From assembly GCA_009908745.1 (NCBI GenBank), contig JAAAOU010000409.1, forward strand, positions 1 through 32,216: DNA of 32,216 bases. The letters are read 5' to 3'. This DNA is from Bacteroidota bacterium (GTDB lineage Bacteria > Bacteroidota > Bacteroidia > Chitinophagales > Saprospiraceae). Both the position numbers and the translations under genes were made by a program. The notes beneath the pieces are model-generated. The model was not told the DNA's origin. It did not search any database and worked only from the letters and a program-made list of their open reading frames with translations. The stretch's first letter is position 1, and each line of letters begins with the position of its first letter. Positions 1-8,645 of the stretch are shown here, in pieces.

Positions 1-164
1 TTCCCAACCCTTCAACCTTTCAACTTTCCCAACCTTTCAACTTCCCCAACCTTTCAACCTTTCAACCTTCCCAACCTTTCAACTTTCCCAACCCTTCAAC
101 CTTTCAACCCTTCAACCTTCCCAACCCTTCAACCTTTCAACTTCCCACCCTTCAACCCTCTTCC
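1..164. repeat. Degenerate short tandem repeat, TTTCAACC/TTCCCAACC type, with no G on the + strand
   Basis: TTCAAC occurs 12 times in positions 1-156, interleaved with TTCCCAACC. The first G on the + strand is at 165. The array may continue left of the window. Confidence 0.85.
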
Positions 165-229
165 GCCAACCCTTTGAACCCCCACCAAAAACCCCTACCT
201 TACACCCCAACTCAAAATTCAAATCACCT

Positions 230-979
230 ATGAAGTACGTACTGCTTGCCGCCCTGCTGCTTTGCGCCGGGGTAGGCGTGGCCCAAGAAGACACCACTGC
301 CTTGCAGCCACCTAAAACGGACATTTACAAAACCAACGGCGGAGAGCTGATTTTCTCCTTCGTGGACATGGAGAACGATGGGGAAGACATCTCCAACATC
401 CCACGGTTTTCAGCTTTTTTCCACGTCGGCCAGAAGTGGCATTTCGACTTTGGCAACAACTTCGGCGCGTTTACCGGCTATGGCATCCGCAACGTGGGCT
501 TTATCACGGAAGACGATGGCATACGGGAAGATGAATTTGAAGACTTTTGGGAATCGGATGAAGACATACGCGTCAAACGCCGTTCCTATTCCCTGGGCGT
601 ACCACTGGCGCTCAAGTTGGGCAACTTCCGCCGTGGCGCTTACGTCTTTGGCGGCGCCGAGCTGGAGCTGATGTTCAACTACAAAGCCAAGCTGTTTGAA
701 GACGGCGACAAGGAGGAGAAATTTAACGAGTGGTTCAGCGACCGCACCAACCTGCTTAATCCTTCCGTATTCGGTGGGGTGCAGTTCCCCGGTGGCGTGA
801 ACCTGCAGTTCCGCTACTACCTGCTCAATTTCCTCAACCAAGACTTCACGCAGCGTGTAGACGGCGTTGAAATGCAGCCTTTCCGCAATGTGGATAGCCG
901 GATGTTCTATATTTCTATCTTCTTCAATATCCGGGAAGCCATCAACCGGGAGCCGAAAAGACCGGAGGAACGGACGTAA
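230..979 (+). CDS. Outer-membrane beta-barrel-like protein with signal peptide
   Basis: N-terminal signal peptide MKYVLLAALLLCAGVGVAQ, then alternating aromatic/hydrophobic strands typical of Bacteroidota beta-barrel proteins. Confidence 0.7.
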   Translation: MKYVLLAALLLCAGVGVAQEDTTALQPPKTDIYKTNGGELIFSFVDMENDGEDISNIPRFSAFFHVGQKWHFDFGNNFGAFTGYGIRNVGFITEDDGIREDEFEDFWESDEDIRVKRRSYSLGVPLALKLGNFRRGAYVFGGAELELMFNYKAKLFEDGDKEEKFNEWFSDRTNLLNPSVFGGVQFPGGVNLQFRYYLLNFLNQDFTQRVDGVEMQPFRNVDSRMFYISIFFNIREAINREPKRPEERT

Positions 980-1040
980 TAGGATGGATGTCTTTTAGAC
1001 AAGTTTTAGGAACAGATAATCGTCACGTAGCGCTGGTTTG

Positions 1041-1084
1041 TAGTCTGACAACCCAGGATTCACAAATCCTGGGTTGTCAGACTA
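1041..1084. repeat. Perfect palindromic element, copy 1 (20-bp arms, CACA loop)
   Basis: TAGTCTGACAACCCAGGATT-CACA-AATCCTGGGTTGTCAGACTA; a near-identical copy lies at 29502-29545. Confidence 0.9.
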
Positions 1085-1166
1085 TAGGTGGCGATTTGTT
1101 TTTGAATAGTGCTTCACCAGTTGTTTTTTTGCTTTAAAATAGTTATTTTTAAATCTAAAAAAAGGA

Positions 1167-1397
1167 ATGAGTGCAGACATAGAGCGCCGCAAATTAAGTA
1201 TCATTGAGCACTTAGCGGAAGTAGAGGACGAGACCGTAATCAATCAAATTGAAAATTTATTAAAGCCGACTGTTGATTTTTGGGAAGAGTTGAGTAAAGA
1301 AGAACAAGCTGCTATTCTACGAGGGAAAAAAGACCTGGAAGCAGGTAGGAAGGCCGCTTATGAAACTTTTATGTCCAATTACAGGAATAGGATATGA
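1167..1397 (+). CDS. Putative antitoxin / addiction module component
   Basis: Small 76-aa charged helical protein whose stop overlaps the start of a ParE/RelE-like toxin (ATGA, 1394-1397). Confidence 0.6.
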   Translation: MSADIERRKLSIIEHLAEVEDETVINQIENLLKPTVDFWEELSKEEQAAILRGKKDLEAGRKAAYETFMSNYRNRI

Positions 1398-1675
1398 ATG
1401 TATATTTATCTCAAGCTGCTCAGGATCAACTTTTACAGATCATTGAATACCTTGAGGCACATTGGTCAGTAAAAGTAAGAGACAACTTTATTAAGAAGTT
1501 GGATCGGTCCGTAGCGGTCATTGCTTCTATGCCATACGCTTACCCTGTTTCTTCTTCGTTTGGCGGCTTGAGAAAATGCGTAATCACACCGAGGACAACG
1601 CTATATTATCAAATAAATAAACTCAAGAAGGAGGTTGAAATAGTAGCAGTTCTAGATACTCGCCAATCTTTCTAA
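1394..1675 (+). CDS. ParE/RelE-superfamily toxin
   Basis: 93 aa: MNVYLSQAAQDQLLQIIEYLEAHW...KKLDRSVAVIASMPYAYPVS...LRKCVITPRTTLYYQI...VEIVAVLDTRQ. This is the ParE-like pattern, with YY-I and VLDTRQ at the C-terminus. Confidence 0.8.
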   Translation: MNVYLSQAAQDQLLQIIEYLEAHWSVKVRDNFIKKLDRSVAVIASMPYAYPVSSSFGGLRKCVITPRTTLYYQINKLKKEVEIVAVLDTRQSF

Positions 1676-2533
1676 CCTAAATCCGGTCTCCAAGCCCGGC
1701 CGCCACTGCGCCAAGCGCGCCAACTCCCGCCCCGGCATCACCCCCAGCCTCGGGTAGCCGCCCGTCGTCTGCGCATCGGCCATCAATATCATGACTTTGC
1801 CTCCGCCGGTGACTTGAATCGTGCCCGGCAGCACGGCTGAAGAGATCATTTCCGTGGTCCAGTCGAGTGCTGGCCCTGCTTCATCAAGCCGGTACCCCAT
1901 GCGGTTGCTGTCTGGGCTGATGCGGTGGTTACGTCCGAAAAACCACTGCAAAAAGCTATCGTCAAACTGGTCATACTCCGGCCCCGGCAGGACGCGCAAC
2001 GGCAGCAACGTTTGGTAGTTGGGCTGGGCGTAGCTTGGATAGAAACGCTTGGGAAGGAAGTTGGTAGATAATACCTCCAGTACATGGCCCTTCTGTAGTA
2101 TGCTATTCGGCGTCAGCAACTCCGCTCCATGGGCAGGCGGGCTCACACTGCTGAGCCACGCTTGGGCTTGCCACTCCCCCCGCACTGCCAGGTAGGCTCG
2201 GCAGCCCGACTGCAAGCGGCCAAATCGCAACTCACCGCCATCTGGCAGCCGCACGTTTTCGTACATCGGCAGGGGCACGCCGTCGAAGGTAGGGGAGAGG
2301 TCTGCGCCTGTCAGCGCCACTTGCACCGACCCTTCAATATGAAGGACAGGGCCCTTGATCACCATCTCCAGCACCGGAGCATCTATCGGGTTGCCCACCA
2401 ACTGATTGGCGAGGGTGGCGGAGGTAAGGTCCAAGGCGCCGCCCACAGGCACCCCCTTGTCCTGATAGCCACTACGGCCAAGGTCTTGCAGGGTGGTGTG
2501 TAAACCTGGGGTTATGATATGAAGCTTCGGCAT
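1652..2533 (-). CDS. pxpC: Biotin-dependent carboxyltransferase family protein (KipA/PxpC-like, 5-oxoprolinase subunit C)
   Basis: LHIITPGLHTTLQDLGRSGYQDKGVPVGGALD...ANQLVGN; ...RVLPGPEYDQF...; ...GTIQVTGGGKVMILMADAQTTGGYPRLG are characteristic KipA/PxpC motifs. Confidence 0.85.
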   Translation of the reverse strand: MPKLHIITPGLHTTLQDLGRSGYQDKGVPVGGALDLTSATLANQLVGNPIDAPVLEMVIKGPVLHIEGSVQVALTGADLSPTFDGVPLPMYENVRLPDGGELRFGRLQSGCRAYLAVRGEWQAQAWLSSVSPPAHGAELLTPNSILQKGHVLEVLSTNFLPKRFYPSYAQPNYQTLLPLRVLPGPEYDQFDDSFLQWFFGRNHRISPDSNRMGYRLDEAGPALDWTTEMISSAVLPGTIQVTGGGKVMILMADAQTTGGYPRLGVMPGRELARLAQWRPGLETGFRLERLASI

Positions 2534-2622
2534 GGACGGTTATTGGCTTTGTACTGCAAATATATGTCAGGGTTGTTCAAGCCAAGTGGCATAAAGGCTA
2601 CGAAACAGCAATACCCGCTTCT

Positions 2623-3291
2623 CTAGTACATCCGGCCTTCCGGCTGCCGCGCGGCCTCGAAACCGCCGAGGTAGAACTGGAAACCGATGGAAAAGTCGAA
2701 CTGGTTGGTTCGGGTGACGGTCTCCCGCTTTACCCCTGCAATATCGGTATCAAAGCGGCTGCGGGCGTAGTTGTATTTGACTAGCGCCTCTATGCCTACA
2801 GCGCTGTTGCTGAATATGGTGAAACCCGGACCCAACCCAAATGCCATAATATTTGTATTGATGCGTTGGCTCTCCCCGGCAATCAACAAGTTGTCAGAAG
2901 CATTGCCGAAGCCAAAGCTGCCTTCTAGGAAAAACGCCATGTCGGAAGCCGTAGGGATGTAATAGCGGCCAAACGGCCCAAAGAGCAAGTTGCTGTCTTC
3001 GTTATTGTCTCCGTCAGTGCGCTCTACCTGGTTGAAAGTATAGTCCATACTAATACCCACCGCGAGGTTGTCGGCCATGAAGTAGCCAATATTGGGCGCA
3101 AAGTTGAACTGTGTGGAGGTAGGGTTTTCCGTGGCGATGTCGCCCGCCCCATCGTCTTGTGTGATTTTGGAATTGGCAGCAGAAAAACCTATGGTCGAAC
3201 CGATGACAAAATTGCCTTGGGCGGTAAACTGGGCACTGGCAATGGAACTCAGCAGCAGCGCGGCGGACAGGAGGAATAGTAGCTTTTTCAT
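2623..3291 (-). CDS. Porin-like outer-membrane beta-barrel protein
   Basis: Signal peptide MKKLLFLLSAALLLSSIASA, glycine/aromatic strands, and C-terminal FDFSIGFQFYLGGF. Confidence 0.75.
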   Translation of the reverse strand: MKKLLFLLSAALLLSSIASAQFTAQGNFVIGSTIGFSAANSKITQDDGAGDIATENPTSTQFNFAPNIGYFMADNLAVGISMDYTFNQVERTDGDNNEDSNLLFGPFGRYYIPTASDMAFFLEGSFGFGNASDNLLIAGESQRINTNIMAFGLGPGFTIFSNSAVGIEALVKYNYARSRFDTDIAGVKRETVTRTNQFDFSIGFQFYLGGFEAARQPEGRMY

Positions 3292-3468
3292 GGTAATTTG
3301 GTTTTATACAAAGTGGGTTTAATAAGGCAATGTACCGCTCGACCCTATTAACCGCAATCGGTTTTGTCATCCGCGTTCAGTAACAATTGTCAACGCTGGC
3401 GCTTTTGTGAAAAATTTGTATTTTCCCCTCGACTTGTCCAAGCATGCTCTTAGCCGCAAAACCAAGAT

Positions 3469-4560
3469 ATGCCGACCAACCAACTTTTGACCCTCATCAT
3501 AGAAGCCGCCGTGCTGCTGCTGGCCGCGACGGCTGCCGTATTGCTACTCATGCGCCGTGCCCAGCAGTTTCGGGCCAGCCGCCTGATGGCGTGGCTCATG
3601 GGCGCTTTTGCCCTGGCTGCCGTCAACACCCTCGTCAATGGATTGTGGCTGGGCAACGCTGCTGTAAACTTCAACCTGTTACTCGGGTTGGTCGCCCCGC
3701 CCTTGCTGCTGCTCTATGTGCGCAGTTTGCTCGGCGACCGCCTCAGCCGGGGGCGCGATGGCTACCACTTCTTCCCGTTCTTTTTAATCCTCCTGATCGC
3801 TTTGATACCGGGCCAGCTGGCGTTGCTGCTCGACAGCTGGTGGGTCATCCTGCCCAATTTGTACATCGCGGTGTATCTAGTGGCTATCTTCACCTACACG
3901 GGTGAGCGCATGGAGAGTATGGTGCAAATCCGTAGCCGCCTACCGCTCGGCAAGCTGCGTTTGCTGCACCTCAGTTTGTTGATTTGGTTGTTGCTGGCCC
4001 TGTCGGACGGGCTGGGGGAGGGTCTACAGCTATTTGGCCTAGCTGAGCAAGCCACAGCTTCGGTTTTGCTCGTGGCACGGGGCATGAAATTGCTGCTCGT
4101 TATCGGCCTGTTCAGTATGGTCATTACCCGGGAGCGCCCCGTGGAACCGGCCAACTTGCAGGAGGAAGCCTTCCTTAATCTCATCGCCGACCGCGAAGAC
4201 CCCGAGCCGGAGGATATCCGCAGCAACGCCAGCTTGTTCAAAACCCTGGACGCTACCATGCAGTCCGAGAAGTATTTTTTTGACGACGATTTGAGGCTTA
4301 ATCAGTTAGCTACCTTGATGGGCAAAACACCACGCGAAATTTCTCGCGCCATCCACCACGTCGGTGGGCAGACTTTCTTCGACTACGTCAATGGCTACCG
4401 CGCCTTGGCTGCGCAGGGGATGATAGACGATGGAGAAAAACGCTTGACCTTGGAGGAGATACAGTACGCCTGCGGTATTGAGTCGCGTTTGGTGTTCAAT
4501 ACCACCTTCAAGCGCCTGACGGGCTCTTCCCCCCGGGCTTACTACAAGTTGAATGCCTAG
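3469..4560 (+). CDS. Membrane-anchored AraC-family transcriptional regulator
   Basis: Several N-terminal hydrophobic TM segments, then a C-terminal AraC HTH: LNQLATLMGKTPREISRAIHHVGGQTFFDYVNGYR...EIQYACGIESRLVFNTTFKRLTGSSPRAYYK. Confidence 0.85.
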   Translation: MPTNQLLTLIIEAAVLLLAATAAVLLLMRRAQQFRASRLMAWLMGAFALAAVNTLVNGLWLGNAAVNFNLLLGLVAPPLLLLYVRSLLGDRLSRGRDGYHFFPFFLILLIALIPGQLALLLDSWWVILPNLYIAVYLVAIFTYTGERMESMVQIRSRLPLGKLRLLHLSLLIWLLLALSDGLGEGLQLFGLAEQATASVLLVARGMKLLLVIGLFSMVITRERPVEPANLQEEAFLNLIADREDPEPEDIRSNASLFKTLDATMQSEKYFFDDDLRLNQLATLMGKTPREISRAIHHVGGQTFFDYVNGYRALAAQGMIDDGEKRLTLEEIQYACGIESRLVFNTTFKRLTGSSPRAYYKLNA

Positions 4561-4853
4561 GAAATCAGCGAAGGCAGCTTCATCGCCAGCCCCATATCGC
4601 CTTTGATTTTTACTTTGCCGGTCATGACAGCGGACATGGCATTGATATCCCCTTTGCGGATGCCGTCTATGGTCTCGATGCTGGTGGTGATGGTGCAATC
4701 GGCTTCTTTGTCTTCGTTCGTCACCTGTGCTTCCTCCCCGTGCAAGTCGATGTGCACAATGCCCTGCTCAAAGATAAACTTGATGGATTTACCCAACTGC
4801 GGGGCTTTGCCGGCGGTCTTGCTGAATTGTTCGGTAATTTGGTCTAGTGTCAT
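4557..4853 (-). CDS. SCP2 sterol-binding domain protein
   Basis: MTLDQITEQFSKTAGKAPQLGKSIKFIFEQGIVHIDL...ADCTITTSIETIDGIRKGDINAMSAVMTGKVKIKGDMGLAMKL matches the SCP2 pattern. Start reassigned to the internal Met at 4853. Confidence 0.85.
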   Translation of the reverse strand: MTLDQITEQFSKTAGKAPQLGKSIKFIFEQGIVHIDLHGEEAQVTNEDKEADCTITTSIETIDGIRKGDINAMSAVMTGKVKIKGDMGLAMKLPSLIS

Positions 4854-4885
4854 CTTGTCGGTTTTATCTGTTGGGCAAATATAAT

Positions 4886-5314
4886 TTATTTCACGAATAA
4901 GCTGCGGCATTCTTCCCGTAACACACCGCCCTCCACCTGCAGGTCATACCAAGCCTTTTCCGCCACTTCCCGGCAGTAGATACGCACTTGGTTGCCGTGC
5001 TGTGCCGCATCGTCTATGGTAGCACCGTAGTAAATGTGGCTGACGCCCGCCCACACGGCCGCCATAGCGCACATGGGGCAAGGCTCGCAGGTGGAGAATA
5101 GCACACTGCCTTGAGCCGGTATGCCCTGTTTGCCTGCTTCCCGCAACGCATTGACTTCGGCATGGGCGGTAGGGTCGGCGTCGGCTTTTACACTATTGGC
5201 AACGACGATTTTCTGCCCTGTCTCTGGCTGTAGCAGCACAGCGCCGTAGGGGGTGCCGGCTTCCTGAGCGGCTTCGATGGCAGCCTTCATGTATTTTTGC
5301 TCGACCGCTCTCAT
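4886..5314 (-). CDS. Nucleoside deaminase (CMP/dCMP-deaminase-type zinc enzyme)
   Basis: Zinc motifs HAEVNALREA and PCPMCAMAAVWAG. Confidence 0.9.
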   Translation of the reverse strand: MRAVEQKYMKAAIEAAQEAGTPYGAVLLQPETGQKIVVANSVKADADPTAHAEVNALREAGKQGIPAQGSVLFSTCEPCPMCAMAAVWAGVSHIYYGATIDDAAQHGNQVRIYCREVAEKAWYDLQVEGGVLREECRSLFVK

Positions 5315-7248
5315 GGTTGTGTTTTGATGTGCTTGGCCAAGAAGCCCAGCATCGCTTTGTAGAACTCGAAGCGGTTTTCTTCATTCGAAAAGCCGTGCCC
5401 CTCGTTGTACTTGACGAGGTAAGGTACGTCAATGCCACGCTCCCGCATAGAGCGGACAATCTGATCGGACTCGTCGATCTTTACCCTCGGGTCGTTAGCC
5501 CCCTGCACGACGAGCAATGGCGTTTTGATTTGATCGATGTGGAAGACCGGCGACCCCGCTTTTAGCAATTCCTGGTCTTTCTCCGGGTGGCCGACCATTT
5601 CGTACAGCATATCGAGGTACGGCTTCCAATAGGGCGGTATGGTTTCCATGAAGGTAAACAGGTTAGACACACCCACATAGTCCACCGCGCAGGCGTATAA
5701 GTCGGGGGTAAAAGCGATGCCGGCCAAGGTCGCATACCCGCCGTAGCTCGCCCCGTAGATAGCCACGCGTTCCGGGTCGGCAATGCCTTGTTCAATCAGC
5801 CAGTGCACACCATCCGTCAGGTCGTTTTGCATGTCGTGGCCCCACTGTTTGAAGCCCTTCATCCAAAAGTCTTTGCCGTAGCCCGTGCTGCCCCGGTAGT
5901 TGATTTGAAAAACGCCGTATCCGCGGCTCGCGAGCAGCTGCACTTCCGGGTTGTAGCCCCAACTGTCCCTTACCCAGGGGCCACCGTGGGGGTTGATGAC
6001 GATGGGCACTCGTTCTCCGTTTCTCGGCTTGGGCAAGGTCAGGTAGCCGTGCACAGTCAGGCCATCGCGGGCTGTAAACGACACCGGCTCCATCTCGGCC
6101 ATATCGGCTTCGTCTAGCCAGGGGCTGACATCCGTGATTTTCTTGAGGGTATCCGCTTGGAGGTCGTAGATGTAGTAGCTGCCCAAAGAGCGGTCGCTGA
6201 AGGTGCGTACCATGAACATATCCTCGGCTTTGTTGCTGCCAGTCAGGACGATCTCATCGCCCGGCAGCTCGGCTTCTAGGCGCTGCTGCATTTGCCGGCG
6301 TTGCTCGTCGAAGAACGTGATCTGCCTTTTCCAAGTGGTATAGACCGCACCAGTCAGCACCTTCCGTTTACGCGAGTACATCAGGCTGCCGGCGTCTACT
6401 TCCGGGTGGCTGAAAATGGGCTCGCCCACCTCCTGATTGCGGGCAAAGTCGTAGCGGATAATCTCGCTGCGGTCACGCCCGATATTGCTCAGGCAAAACA
6501 CCACGTCCCCATCGTCGAAGTCGAACAACAGCGGGTCAAGGCTCTCCTTGAAATTGGTTTTCACTACCGTCTCGAAAGGGGCCTCTTCCGTAGCCCGGTA
6601 CATGATGTGCTGGTTGACGCCCTCTATGGTCTTAATAGCGATTCGCAGCCGGCCGGCATGGTCGGTCATCCAGCTGGTAATCGGCTCTGCCGGGTTGTCG
6701 TTGGCCGCCAGTTTGGTGGTTTCCCCCGTTTGCACATTGATGCGGTAAGGCTCAAAGAGCATAGGGTTGTTCTTGTTCATGCCAATGATCAGCTCGTCGT
6801 CTTGGTCTTCCAAGTCGTCGATCAGGTCAATTTTGACACCGTCGAAAGGCGTGAGGTCTCTGGGGTTGCTACCGTCGCGGTCCACGGCAAACAGCTGGAA
6901 GTTCTCGTCCCCGCCGCTGTCTTTGACGTAGACGATACGGTTGTTGTTGGCCCAGAAGTAGCCGGCGATATCGCGTTCGGTTTCGCTGGTAATGCGGACC
7001 GGGTCACCGCCATCCACGGGTTGTACGAAGATGTTCTGCCGCCGCTCGTGGGGGCCGGCGTAAGCCAGGTAGTCCCCGTTTTGCGAAAGCTGGAACCCGA
7101 CTCGTTCGGGGTTGCGGAAGAAATCCTCTACCGAATATTTGTAAGTGCCTTCTTCTTTGCCGATGAGGCGCTCGAGTTCGGCTTCGGTGTTGGGCAGGGT
7201 CGGATCGCCGGGGCGTTTTTGCGATTCGTTTGGGAGCGTTTCTTGCAT
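5311..7248 (-). CDS. S9 family peptidase (prolyl oligopeptidase-like)
   Basis: C-terminal alpha/beta-hydrolase with GASYGGYATLAG (Ser), NDPRV (Asp), NEGHGF (His) and an N-terminal beta-propeller-like region. 4-nt overlap with the downstream deaminase. Confidence 0.9.
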   Translation of the reverse strand: MQETLPNESQKRPGDPTLPNTEAELERLIGKEEGTYKYSVEDFFRNPERVGFQLSQNGDYLAYAGPHERRQNIFVQPVDGGDPVRITSETERDIAGYFWANNNRIVYVKDSGGDENFQLFAVDRDGSNPRDLTPFDGVKIDLIDDLEDQDDELIIGMNKNNPMLFEPYRINVQTGETTKLAANDNPAEPITSWMTDHAGRLRIAIKTIEGVNQHIMYRATEEAPFETVVKTNFKESLDPLLFDFDDGDVVFCLSNIGRDRSEIIRYDFARNQEVGEPIFSHPEVDAGSLMYSRKRKVLTGAVYTTWKRQITFFDEQRRQMQQRLEAELPGDEIVLTGSNKAEDMFMVRTFSDRSLGSYYIYDLQADTLKKITDVSPWLDEADMAEMEPVSFTARDGLTVHGYLTLPKPRNGERVPIVINPHGGPWVRDSWGYNPEVQLLASRGYGVFQINYRGSTGYGKDFWMKGFKQWGHDMQNDLTDGVHWLIEQGIADPERVAIYGASYGGYATLAGIAFTPDLYACAVDYVGVSNLFTFMETIPPYWKPYLDMLYEMVGHPEKDQELLKAGSPVFHIDQIKTPLLVVQGANDPRVKIDESDQIVRSMRERGIDVPYLVKYNEGHGFSNEENRFEFYKAMLGFLAKHIKTQP

Positions 7249-7286
7249 TGTTGTTTGGATTTTCAGCTAAGATATAAAACGACTTG

Positions 7287-7400
7287 CTAGGCAGGGTGTT
7301 TTTCTAGCCTGTACTGCACGGACGGTTCCACGAGTTGGCGCAGGGCCGATTCATCAATAGCGACCTCCCGGTCGTTAGATCGGGGGTTGAGTTTACTCAT
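7287..7400 (-). CDS. Small hypothetical protein (37 aa)
   Basis: MSKLNPRSNDREVAIDESALRQLVEPSVQYRLEKHPA, the likely in-frame start of the longer ORF; upstream of the S9 peptidase on the same strand. Confidence 0.35.
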   Translation of the reverse strand: MSKLNPRSNDREVAIDESALRQLVEPSVQYRLEKHPA

Positions 7401-7634
7401 AGCGTCGTTCGGCGTTAATTCAATTTTAAAGATAGCAAAAAATGCGTGTGTATAAGGAGCATAGGGGCAGAATTGTTGTGGGGGTGGGCAGCGCAGGTCC
7501 AACTTGCTGCTCAGGGCGATGTGCTAAATTAACCCAATGGGCTTTTGGATGGCCTCGTATTCGGAAATTCACCGGCCGTAAAGAACTAACCTCTTGCAAA
7601 AGCTTTATATACTAGGAAAACCAAAATCGACATC

Positions 7635-8639
7635 ATGAAAATCATTATTCCGATGGCAGGCCGCGGATCGCGCTTGCGCCCCCACACCTTGACTATACCC
7701 AAACCATTAGTGCCTGTAGCCGGCAAACCCATTGTGCAGCGCATTGTGGAGGACCTCTCTTCCGCGTTGGACGAAAAGGTGGAAGAAGTCGCGTTCATCA
7801 TCGGCGATTTCGGCGCGGAGGCGGAGCAGCAGCTGCAGCGTATTGCCAAAGGCGTAGGGGCAAAGTGCTCCATTTACCAGCAAAAGGAACCCCTCGGCCC
7901 GGGCCACGCCGTGCTTTGCGCCAAGCCGAGTCTCTCGGGCAACTGCATTGTGGCTTTTGCGGACACGCTCTTTGATGCCGACTTCAATTTCGACCCCAAA
8001 GAAGACGGTATCATCTGGGTACAAAAAGTCGATGACCCCTCTTCCTTCGGCGTGGTCAAGACTGACGACCGCAACGTCATTACCGAATTTGTGGAGAAAT
8101 CGCCTACCTTCGTCTCCGATTTGGCTATCGTGGGCCTTTATTATTTCAACGACGGCGATCAACTGCGGGATACCCTGCAGCGTATTGTGGATGAGGACCT
8201 GCGGGATAAAGGCGAGTACCAGCTGACTACCGCCCTGGAATTGCTGAAAGACAAAGGCGTGGAATTCCGCCCTTCACAGATCAAGGAGTGGCTCGACTGC
8301 GGCAACAAAGACAATCTGGTGGCGACCAACCAACGCATGCTGCAGCTCAAAGCCTCGACCGAAAAGCTGGTGGCAGACAGCGTAACTGTAGAGCAATCGG
8401 TCATTATCCCGCCTTGTTACATTGGCGAAAATGCAGTTATTCGCAACAGCATCGTGGGCCCGCACGTTTCCTTGGGGAGCAATTCCACGGTGGAGCATTC
8501 CGTTGTAAGCAATACTGTAGTCCAAAACAACACCCAAGTCCGCCACGCTAATCTGCGGGATTCCATGATCGGCAATGAGGCGGCCTACGAAGGCCAACCG
8601 GCGGAGGTGAGCATAGGAGACTACTCCGAACACAAGTAA
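7635..8639 (+). CDS. Sugar-phosphate nucleotidyltransferase with C-terminal left-handed beta-helix repeats
   Basis: MKIIIPMAGRGSRLRPHTLTIPKPLVPVAGKPIVQRIVEDL is the nucleotidyltransferase signature; C-terminal hexapeptide-like repeats (IGENAVIRNSIVGPHVSLGSNSTVEHSVV). Confidence 0.9.
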   Translation: MKIIIPMAGRGSRLRPHTLTIPKPLVPVAGKPIVQRIVEDLSSALDEKVEEVAFIIGDFGAEAEQQLQRIAKGVGAKCSIYQQKEPLGPGHAVLCAKPSLSGNCIVAFADTLFDADFNFDPKEDGIIWVQKVDDPSSFGVVKTDDRNVITEFVEKSPTFVSDLAIVGLYYFNDGDQLRDTLQRIVDEDLRDKGEYQLTTALELLKDKGVEFRPSQIKEWLDCGNKDNLVATNQRMLQLKASTEKLVADSVTVEQSVIIPPCYIGENAVIRNSIVGPHVSLGSNSTVEHSVVSNTVVQNNTQVRHANLRDSMIGNEAAYEGQPAEVSIGDYSEHK

Positions 8640-8645
8640 ACCATT

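Noticed and set aside
1-164. Possible CRISPR array
   Set aside because: Units are 7-9 nt, degenerate and directly adjacent, with no spacers.
112-324. Minus-strand 70-aa ORF over the tandem repeat
   Set aside because: Encoded by the G-free repeat and the start of the + strand OMP gene; low-complexity translation (GWRKRVEGWEVERLKGWEG), probably an artefact.
6292-7290. 332-aa + strand ORF
   Set aside because: Antisense shadow of the S9 peptidase gene, which has clear catalytic motifs; the shadow shows no recognisable domain.
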